Assembly (NCBI GenBank): GCA_900073065.1
Contig: FJOG01000001.1
Coordinates: forward strand, 452,779-516,778
DNA: 64,000 nt
DNA from: Phialocephala subalpina
Lineage: Eukaryota; Ascomycota; Leotiomycetes; Helotiales; Mollisiaceae
Reading direction: 5' to 3'
This document shows positions 55,099 through 64,000 of this stretch, in pieces. A program made the position numbers and the translations under genes. Each line of letters opens with the position of its first letter. The stretch's first letter is position 1. The notes beneath the pieces are model-generated. The model ran no database searches. It worked only from the letters and a program-made list of their open reading frames with translations, and was not told the origin of the DNA.

Positions 55099-56665
55099 GG
55101 GGTGGAATGGCTATGATGGGGTGGGATGTAAGCTTGGGATCGGTGGATAATGGGAAGGTGCTTGGAGTTGCAATTTTTCTCTATGCAGCTTTCATTGCGA
55201 TACTGCGTGTTGGTCTGCGCTTCTAGGGCGTTGTACCGGTATAGCATAGTTCTGGGCGATATAAAATGATTGTTTGACCTACGATCACTCTCCCTGTTCG
55301 TCGTGAGTGTTAAAATCCCATGAAGGCATCCCACGTTACTTTTGACTTCACAATCATACCTTGGATACGATTGCCTTCGATCTCGTATTTAATTATCTTA
55401 TGTTTGAAGTCTATAAAATAATTTTGAGTGCGTCTCTGAAGGGCGTCGAAATAGGCTTCAAACACTGAACTTCTAGGGCTTCACGCTATGTTCCAGGGTA
55501 CCCTTCCACTGAAGGTCCACTGCAACTTCCACGCGACATCCCCCTACCGCCACCAAATTAGTGATCTCTCCCTGTCGCCCCTTCTGTAATCATTATCTCC
55601 CCGCAACAGCCGCCCATTGGGCAGCCAAGACCCGCGTTCCCGCTTACTCACCTTCCCAAACTTCACTACTTCGTATTCTCCATCGTCCTTCCTTCCTCAC
55701 CAATCCCCAACAACACCTCGTAGCTGCACCTCTGCATCATTGTGCTTACCTCCGACCTTGCCATTGGAGACGTATCCAGCAGTCCTTGATTCGACTTCTC
55801 GAGAGCCGCAAATGGCTCGCCCGGATGGCGATGCGTGGTGGCGATCAATTCGGCTCGGGCGCACGATGAACGCGACACCGCGACACCAAGCGCCAAGGGA
55901 TTAATTGATTACTAGAGAGGAGAGTTGCTTACGTCTGCAATTCGAAGGGTTTGATCTCGTGGCATGAAGGTATGGTGTGTGAGGTCGCCATTGCTTCATT
56001 GATTGCGAGGAGTACGGACGTACTGATGTATTGCAGCACGTGTGCTCGGTTTCCGGGTTGGAGCCCGAAGATGCCGCGATGATGGTTTCGTGCTTCGTGC
56101 GAGTGTAACGATGCGATGCGGCAATCCCGAGGAGAGGGTTGACTGTACGACATGCAGCAATGCGATGTGTGTACAAGAGAGAGGGTACTCGGGTGAGGTA
56201 ATATTCACAGAATGTTCCTCAATTTTGAGTCGCGATCGAGCTGCTTTGTTCATGATAATTCCTCAAACTTTCAGCTTCGCATTTCAAATACCCGATTGAG
56301 TAGCTCTCCTCCTTCAGGTATATCGATTGAGATTTTTTGTTGTGTTAATCCAAAAAGTGCTCGATTCCGAGAGTATTGTCTTCGAAAACTCTTCAAGGCG
56401 TTAACACCAGGCAGGTATCGGCGTGCCGGTTCTGTGGTGTGAATCATCAAGACTCCAAGATGATTCAAATCACGACATTATTCACGTTCGTGTTGCTCGC
56501 TTTCTCGATTCCAGTCATCTTCTTCAGTACAAAAGCCGCCATGGAGCCAATCGAACCAATTCCTCTCGTACTCAACACGACGTTCTACTTCGAGCAGACA
56601 TCGCCATCACAGCGCCACCGTTACAGGCTTCACCAACTCCATCAAGTGCCAGAACTGAATCGATA
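55099..56665. other. Intergenic with unresolved frames near 55,560-55,900 and 56,460-56,570
   Basis: No supported gene. A frame at 56460 begins with a membrane-anchor-like stretch (MIQITTLFTFVLLAFSIPVI). A weak GTACTC...TTACAG intron (about 56,568-56,629) could join it in phase to the gene at 56666, giving that protein an N-terminal membrane anchor. This is possible, not established. Confidence 0.4.
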
Positions 56666-58251
56666 ATGGCAGCAAACCCAATCTCGAGTGGTTTCTCTCC
56701 TCAGCCTGTCGAACTTCATGCTTCGGGGAAGATGAGCACTCCCGAGATCATAGAGTATGTCAAACAAGCAGTCAATGATTCGCACAAAGAACTCGAGGTA
56801 TGAAGTCAAATTAAATCCACATTGAAAAGCACCTGACTAATGCTCCTCAAGGATAATGAAGTACACCCACCAGCATTATCTCTTCCTTTGGAGCATACAC
56901 GGGAGAGGGCATCACCTCTGAGCGGTACCCCATCTCCTGAAAGTATCGAAGCGGACGAGGATGAGTGGAAGTCCGTCGAGCAACCAAGCGACGACGAGTC
57001 TGGCCAAATGCCAGAATCACATCCTGATGCTTCTTCTGCGGCCTCGCGTACTCAGAATGAGGGCCCAGCAACCAACATCGAAAATGATCGGGTCATGAGT
57101 GAATCTCATCTTATGCTGCACCATAAAACATTGCCGAATGACGATACCAACGCAGTTCCCTCGCTCTCGGACTTGAAACTGCTGGAGGATACCAATTCTC
57201 CCACAGCCAAAACCTCACTCGCAGCTCTCCTTAGTAGGCATAAGCACTGCACTTGCGGTGTTACTGTATCGGACACAGGCGAAATCGACCCTCCGTTACA
57301 TGAGATCGCCATGGGCAGTCCGTGGATAAAGAAATTGTTTCGACGTGCACACGATGGCAATTATATCCTCTTGGACAAGCAAAGTGGCCGATGGCATCTC
57401 ATCTGTCCGAAACAGCGACCTGTTGCAGCTTTGGCGGATCTTAAAGTCATTGCGTCAGGTTTTTACAATCGTACGTTTCTCCAAACAGAACTTTCTGGCT
57501 AGGCTCTGAAACCCTTCAAGCATGTCACAAGTTTGCAGTGCTAATCTGTTGAGTAGCCTATCTTGTCCGAAAACGAAGGAATAACTTGCGCGGCCTGAAA
57601 TGCCCATGTTATGACGAATCTTGTGGCGAAGGAACGGCGACGAGGTTACTGAAAGATATATACGCAACAATGGCCATGTTCTTTGATAAACCGCCCACAG
57701 GATTCAAGACCACAAGTTATTCCCTTGATGAACCAAGCTGCGATCTCTCGAAGGAATTTTTTCTTGGCAGGGCAAGGACTGTTTTGGAGAAGCGCTACCT
57801 TCGGTTTTTCCCGTATTTGGAGAGACAGGCCCTCGATCGACATGTCAGGGATGAGGCTGAGTTTCTCAGCAAAGCATACGGCCTGATACTTGAAGGCCGC
57901 CTAATCGACGACGAAATTATCGACTTCCACAACGCGAGGGATTTTGACGATGGGAAAGGTCTCGACGACATCGATATACAGCCTGGAAGACGACCAGGTT
58001 CATTCCCAGACTCGCCAACCCTGCTCAGAAAAAGGATGTCGCCCAGCTGGGAACAAGTTCTGTCTGCTCTGACAGCGAAATATCTGCACACTTGGCCTTG
58101 GCTTGGAATTGAAGCTTGCAGAAGCCTGGCCGCTTTCAACAACACTTGGCTGCAGGAACAGATGCACAGCTGCGGGCCTGGCCTCAGCCGTCATGCTGAT
58201 ACTCTAGTCATTGTTTTTTATGGTGCAGATGATTATGACGTTTCCGAGTGA
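56666..58251 (+). CDS. Conserved-looking hypothetical protein, three exons
   Basis: Exons 56666-56797, 56852-57470 and 57557-58251; 481 residues as modelled. N-terminal part acidic and Ser/Pro-rich, disordered (about 45-170). The middle contains HKHCTCGVTVSD, EIAMGSPWIKKLFRRAHDGN and GRWHLICPKQRPVA. The C-terminal third has KCPCYDESCGEG, then a helical region with LEKRYLRFFPYLERQALDRH and AEFLSKAYGLILEGRLIDDE, and ends HSCGPGLSRHADTLVIVFYG. The cysteine pairs may bind metal. I recognise no family or function. An upstream exon encoding a membrane anchor is possible (see preceding spacer). All three exons lie close together with ordinary fungal introns (54 and 86 nt), so the gene itself is likely real. 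Confidence 0.6.
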
Positions 58252-58908
58252 CGAACTAAGTAGAGTTTGGTCTCACAATCATCTTAGACCTTGTGTTGTT
58301 GCTGAAAGTTTGGCGTGTAATAGCATTGAACTCTTTGAATGGTGTGCAAGTCATGTGATGAGAAGATTGCCCCACATGCCCTTGGACCTCGTAAGCACTG
58401 CGTTGAGTTTTCTTGTTTTGTCGATGAATTTTAAAGCACAAGTAGAAATGAATAGACGTTGATCTCAGGTGCGCTTGCCCAGTGCTGCCATCAATGCATT
58501 TCATGATTGGATCTCTCTCCCATTTGGGAGCTTGAAGCTTGAAGGATAGCATTACCTTTTGCCACACAAATGCGTCTTCTCCCTTGCCATCATATCTAGC
58601 ACTCTCCTTCGTCTTCACTTGAAAAGACTGGAAAAGCTTGAGCTTTCAGGGTAGTACCTGAGTCTCTCACATCCATGGTCACGTGCTGCATATTTGTTGG
58701 AGAATACAAGGTGATTGCATATTTGCTCTAAGCGTTGCAATACATCATGAGTCCTCAGTAGTCTCGTTGCCTTGTTTCTCCAAGCCTCTGATACATATCG
58801 CTTCCCCCCACGACTAAGTCATGAGCGCATACATTCTTCTTGCCTGTCATCAATGAGAGTGCGTTGAACGCTGCACGCACAACACCCTCAACTCCTATGA
58901 ATGCATGT
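58252..58908. other. Intergenic between convergent genes
   Basis: 3' regions of the three-exon gene (+) and the DUF6604-type gene (-). No gene seen. Confidence 0.45.
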
Positions 58909-61817
58909 TCAACGGAGTTCCATGATACGTCTCCACTTCTTGACCTCCCGATTATCTCGAGCTGACAGCGGCCCGTCTACAGGCAGTTCCATAGCAGCGA
59001 TCACGTCGAATGGTTCGGCCTTCACACTCTCGTTTCCAGTTCGCAAGAAACCATTGATGGTTTCAGCTGCAAAGGAAAATTTAGTGCGCTCTGCAGATTC
59101 CATCGACGCTTGAACCTTAGTTCTGCGGCTCAGTAAATCGCTCTGGTCAAGGTCCGAGTGCCCGAGGTCGGTAAGTATCTCAAGTGTGGTTATTTGATTC
59201 CAAATCTGAAGCATTTCCGCGCTGGTTTCCGCGAGTTTTCGATCTGGGACACGCTTGGATGATGGAAGATGGTCTCGAATTTGATGGAAGAGAGCGTTGC
59301 AATTTCGGACAAGAGATACCATATCAATGTCTAGGACCGAAATACTCTCGTTTATACTATCCCGCAGTCCTGCTAGTAGCTGGAGGCGTGTGGAGTTGGA
59401 TCTTCCCGGGGCCTGCGCCTGCTTCTGTCCTTTCTGCATGTTGAAAAGAAGCTTCTCTGCAGGATCTTCGCCTTCAAGATATCGCAGAAGATGAACAGCA
59501 ACATCCGATGCCTCGAGCATGTCCTTCGGCTTTTTCACGATAGATGAAAAGTTGGGGGAATGACCCCGCTGTGCTTGTGCGACGTATGTTAGTGGAACTC
59601 CAATGCACAGGAAGAATCGACTGATGCGCTTGTCGATTGTGCTCGGTAGCGATCCATTGAACACCCGACTCAAGTTTGCTTGAATGGCTTCTCCATCAGA
59701 GACCAGCGACCTTGTATGTGTCCCGATTGTTGTAGGGCATTGTACAAGTGGGCCATAGTAAGGAATGAGTAGAAATCGTTGGCGAGATTTATGCCGATAT
59801 TGTGCATTGCAGAAGTTGTCCTCAATGCTTCGAGTCCACAATAGACTGGCTGGTGACGGTAGAAGGATAGCGGGTCTGGAGAGGGGACAAGCTTCTTGAG
59901 TTCGACATCCATCTTTCTCATGAAGTTCATCGTTTCCTCGGGCCAGTGATCGAAGTCTTCGTTCAATTCCTTTCCCAACAGAACATGCTTGAGGCCAACC
60001 AAGTGTGGGCTCTTGATAAGTACGTTGACGCGTTTTGAAAGGAGAGCGGCTGCAATGAGAGCTTCCTTGCGAGCGCCCCATTGCTCCCTCAATTCCTCCA
60101 GGGTTTGTTCACATCCGTTTCGAAGCTTGAGGACTTTCTCCTGAGTAGACCAGGTAATCTCAAGCCGCTTATCCACTGAAACGCCTCGGGCTACAAGATC
60201 TGTATGGAACTCTTGAGCCTCTCCATGACCAACAAAGAGCATTATATCTAACAATATACGAGCCATGAAGACTTGCGTTACATCAAGCTTCGGGGGCTCA
60301 CGTGCTGCCTCCAGCGCTCTGGTAATCTCGTCTGACACAGGCTCGGCTCGGATATGGAACTCGGATAACTTCTCGAGTAAACCAACGTGGCGTGCCTTTT
60401 CGGCTTGTTGACCAGGAACTTTTGCGAGTCGTATGAGTTCGACATCGAGCATAATCAGAGAAAGTATATTGTCTTCGATAGTCAGGCAACTACCGGCGCT
60501 GCGAGGCAACAAATCTAGCTCTCGCATGTAGAGAAAGGTAATTGGGAGGACCATAGGAAGTCGAGTCTTTCCGTATTTCATCGTGGTATGACACTTCTCA
60601 AGCGAATGGAACACAGACGTGAAGACGAAGTCGTCGATTGTTGCTTCTCCCTCTCGATATGCTGTCTTCTCGGTAGATGCCTCCTCGGTAGGAAAGGGGA
60701 CGCTTTCGTCGCCTTCGGCGCCTTCCTCCTCTTGTCTGCCACCTTCGCTTCCATTATCTCCATCATCCTGTGTCTCTCCACCTCCAAACTCAAGCATGTT
60801 CACCAGTTCTTCTTTCAATTTTGCCATGGATTCTTCTCGCTCGACGTTGGCTTCAGGGGACTCGTTGAAGAATCGGACTGGGTAAATCTTCGAAGTGGTG
60901 GTGCGGTAAGAACCTCCTTCAAGGCCTGGAAACATTCGAACAAGTTCCTGTTCGGCTTTGCGCACAAGCTCCATGCCAACGTTGGTTGTCAGAGCAGCAG
61001 CCATGTAGTTGAGTTTGCCCTCACGAACTTGAAACCATGTACCGATGAGGAAGTTTCGCATTCGGTGCAAGTCTTCGTAAAAGCAAAACGCCATGAACGG
61101 AAGGTCGGCATCGACATCGATCTCGAGCTCCAATTTTCCAACCTTTGGGTTGCTTTGCGGAGTGACGGAAGGAAGTGAGTCGTAGGCGGCCTCGTCAATG
61201 TCTTCCATCTCCAAAATCTCGAATCGGTTGATAACTTCGTTCCCATCATCATCAACGTCAGCGACCATTGCAGCACGAGCCGGCTGCTGCTTCGGCATCT
61301 CGAAGCAAGGCTCCAAGATATCATAAGTCATCTCAAGCACCTTGATGAAGTTCTCATGAGTATGGTTGCTCTTGTCAAGCTCCTCCGCCCGCTCCTCGTT
61401 CTTGGCCAACATATTTGTAAACCAGTTCGTGCATCGCTTGCGTGCCCCGATAGCCTGATGTAGTAGTCGCTGTATGATGATTGGGACCTTGATATTCTTC
61501 GGCGACGCTGCGATGGCTTTGGCTTGCTTGACGAGCTGGATGGTAGGTAAGACATGCTTTGGCTCTTTGGGTATCTTCGGTTCTGGTTTGGGTTGTTTTA
61601 GCAGGAACATCGCGGCAACTTGTGCTTCCTTGCGAGCCTTGCCCTTCAAACAACCGGGACCGGGTTGCGCATTGTCGTCTTCGTAAACTGGCTCAACGAT
61701 GATGTTGATAGGCGCAGTGTAGCCACACGAGAGCGCGTTTGCGTGAAGCCAAGCAACGAAGGTATTTGTGTCTTTCTTGTATCGATCGTAGCTGCTGGCT
61801 AGATTATCTGGTAACAT
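58909..61817 (-). CDS. DUF6604-type fungal protein, apparent frameshift near 59,690
   Basis: Minus strand. The ATG at 61817 starts MLPDNLASSYDRYKKDTNTF, the N-terminal signature of DUF6604 (with VAWLHANALSCGY). The frame runs about 710 residues, all helix-rich, to QSGHIQGRWSLMEK near 59,690. It would stop at 59670. The frame one base away continues with AIQANLSRVFNGSLPSTIDK, RISRFFLCIGVPLTYVAQAQ and about 230 more protein-like residues to a stop at 58909. Both halves look coding and belong together, giving about 970 residues. A 1-base indel explains this; a 32-nt GT-AG intron (GTCGCT...TTCAAG) would also restore phase but is shorter than usual. Function unknown; such proteins occur as large fungal multigene families, some near heterokaryon-incompatibility-type genes. 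Confidence 0.68.
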
Positions 61818-63413
61818 GTTGGCGAGCACCAACGCGTCAACAGACGTACCCGCAGATGGAGATCGAAGGTTGGGGTCAATGAAAAGCAGTCGTCGACCGA
61901 GGTGGATGGAGGTGTCGAAACTGTGTTGTGATGTTGTGAAAGCGGAAAGATTTTATGCTTGGAGATCGAGGGAAGCGAGGCAACGCTAAGGATTTATCAC
62001 GGTATAATTGCGGTTGAGGGTGAGGCTGGGAAATACATCATCTTCAAGTCACGTACCATCTCCAAATACACGTACCGCAAGCGAACACATATCGGAAGGA
62101 CGGAAGCGCAAAGAACAACTCATCTGGGTGCACTTAGCTTCTAATCCTCCTTAACTACCCTGTAGTGCACTAGCTCTCTAATTTAACAACGCAGTCACTA
62201 CCCGGCATCGATTTGGCGTTGGTTATTAAGTGGCGGAGTTTGAAATATCCCTTCTGAAGTTGAGATATAAGCAACGGTAGATACCCAACCGATTTTAGAT
62301 AATGAAGCCCTAACAAAACAGCGAGGCACTATCTTCAAAGTCAGGCGCAAATCAGAATCCGTACAAAGCAAGCCAAGGTTGGCCCTCCAGTAATGGAGCC
62401 GCAGAAGCCAACTTCTGCGTAGATTATCCTAGCTCGAAATACGACATATCGGCAACGTCAAGTACTAACTCAATATGAGGCATTGACCCCAAAGGAGATT
62501 CGGCAACGCATCAACTTCAAGTCCAAGCAACGCAAAGCACGTGTAAAGCCAGCCTACCTCACGTCGCAGAGGCGCAGAGGACAATCACTTCTTCCGGCTA
62601 GGCTCTCCGATGATTACAACCAACCCTTTCACAGCCAGCTTTATTGTCTTATATCGAGTTGCTACTTACATTTGCCAATTGGGGAATAGACAAAGCATTT
62701 TTGATTGAGGAATTATACGAGGAGGAAGGAGCTGAGGTTGAAGGAATTTGGCTTTTGCATGGTCTGAGTTGAGAAGAGGCTTTCCAGCCTTTGCTCCAGT
62801 TTCCAAATGTAAGCGTGGCTCGTCTTGAACGTTAGTAGCCAGTTCCTCTAATCCAAAGGCTTACATTGAATCAACACATAGCACAACATAACAATTGACT
62901 GAGAGAAGGTGCATATGAAATGGCAAAGGGAAAGAGGTTGTGCGCATTCACGTGATACCCCTTTTCATTTGGACTTACCTTTGGAACCTTCAAGAATTTT
63001 GCGTTTTGATGCAAAAGTATACCTAGGTATTGATTGAACTGATGAACTAAGTATTATAGGTGACCTCTAAAAGACTAGAAGTTCAAGTACTTCAAAAAGA
63101 ATCCTTGATATAAAAATTTGAAAACTTCAAGACTGGCCAACTTCACTAGCCGACAGGAAGTCATCTTGGCTGGTAGGACTTTCAGAAATCTCAACGCCTC
63201 AGTTTCAACATTGCAAGCTGAAGTGAGATGGTCAATAGCTGCTCAATAGTCTCCAACTTAGATCGTCATTCATTTCTTGATTACTTGCCTTGTCCCACAA
63301 CAACTCCAACGTCGCGCCACCCTCTAAGTCGCGTTCCGCCAACTTTCCTTTCATTCTTGTCCTTATCCCACAACAACGGCAAAGTTGGGAACATATCAGG
63401 ACCCTTCCTCGGC
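61818..63413. other. Intergenic between divergent genes
   Basis: About 1.6 kb without a supported gene. Left part: promoter of the DUF6604-type gene. Right part from about 63,230: CT-rich leader of the last gene, with an in-frame upstream ATG at 63228 that I do not take as the start because the residues before 63414 are leader-like. Confidence 0.45.
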
Positions 63414-64000
63414 ATGGTATTCAATCACATCAAAGAGACCTTCCGGTCGCGTCGCAGTCGCCATGAACGCCCCGCGTCTGCCATGCCCGCCTTCGACACT
63501 GAAGATACTGAGAGAACCGAGAGAGACGAGCGCGCCGAGCAACTTCAAGAGACTATGAACGTCTTCAACATGCTGGGTCATTCGATCTCAAGCAAAAGGA
63601 TCCGCCTACCGCCACTCCCCAGCTTCAAGCCATTGAACCTCTCCTCTATGGGTGATCTCTTCAAGAGCACAGATGATCCGGACCAAGACGCTAGTGAGTT
63701 TTCAGACAATCGCGCTTTTACGACGCGTTATTGTTCTCACAGACATTCAGCTAACCGTTTGTGACATAAAGTCCCTGCAGAGATCCGTCGCAAGCCATGT
63801 CCCCCGCCTGCCAGCAACCTCGAAGCATTTCCTGTTTTGAACAACTCTCCACGCTCCGAGATGTACTACGAAAAGCTACGAGAATTCGATCCCTGCGCTC
63901 CGGTCACCCACCCCTTCCTCCACAAGCGAGCCCGTGAGGCATTAAAGCGTCGATACCTGAGCAAGTTCACTGAAGAGGGCGACCCACGGTCTGATAGTGA
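63414..64000 (+). CDS. Hypothetical protein, 3' end beyond the window
   Basis: Exon 1 63414-63693 and exon 2 63773-64000 (cut by the edge), joined across a 79-nt GT-AG intron. Encoded: MVFNHIKETFRSRRSRHERP, a charged region rich in Glu/Arg, MNVFNMLGHSISSKRIRLPP, then after the splice RRKPCPPPASNLEAFPVLNN, SEMYYEKLREFDPCAP and KRARELKRRYL-like basic helices (REALKRRYLSKF). No family recognised. The start at 63414 is chosen because coding character begins there. Confidence 0.6.

Noticed and set aside
1..64000. CRISPR arrays, prophage or bacterial operons
   Set aside because: The window is eukaryotic; no regularly spaced repeats and no bacterial gene organisation.

Overview
This window is nuclear DNA from a filamentous ascomycete (Pezizomycotina). 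The genes carry short GT-AG introns of roughly 46-132 nt. Fungus-specific families are present (Zn2Cys6 regulators, DUF2985, DUF6604-type). A block of repeats has become AT-rich and stop-riddled in the way repeat-induced point mutation (RIP) leaves DNA. A plant-associated or saprotrophic lifestyle (possibly Leotiomycetes) is inferred from the secreted esterases, the small Cys-rich secreted protein and the plant-polysaccharide genes. Gene models below were spliced by hand from reading frames and splice signals.

1-20.7 kb is gene-bearing and ordinary in composition. In order it holds: the 5' end of a secreted GDSL/CE16-type esterase (-), a small secreted Cys-rich protein (+), a secreted type-B carboxylesterase (+), a Zn2Cys6 regulator (-) divergent from a monocarboxylate-type MFS transporter (+), a type II membrane O-fucosyltransferase-like protein (-), and a long disordered protein behind a long CT-rich leader (+).

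20.7-28.1 kb is a nested transposon stack whose layers can be dated relative to one another. A ~675 bp element with long terminal inverted repeats and a TA target duplication was hit by a Copia retroelement, which collapsed to a 210 bp solo LTR (ATTTT duplication). That solo LTR was then split by a full 6.4 kb Copia of the same family in the opposite orientation (AAATA duplication). All layers look RIP-mutated. A 776 bp assembly gap follows at 28,995-29,770.

31.2-44.3 kb looks like a plant-glycan side-chain utilisation cluster: a secreted right-handed beta-helix protein (GH141-like), an XlnR-type Zn2Cys6 regulator, a GH31 alpha-xylosidase divergently paired with an MFS sugar transporter, and a decayed GH29 alpha-L-fucosidase between AT-rich islands. 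The shared GH31/MFS promoter carries a GGCTA...TAGCC inverted repeat resembling XlnR/Xyr1 sites. Xyloglucan side chains (xylose, fucose) are the most economical inferred substrate.

44.7-64 kb mixes housekeeping and decaying genes: a URE2-like glutathione S-transferase, a Cys-rich nuclear-looking protein with a frameshift, a multiply broken unknown gene, a U6 snRNA gene interrupted by a 55-nt intron that contains a B-box-like element, the GINS subunit SLD5, a broken short-chain dehydrogenase, a DUF2985 membrane protein, an unknown three-exon protein, a DUF6604-type protein with an apparent frameshift, and an unknown gene running off the right edge.
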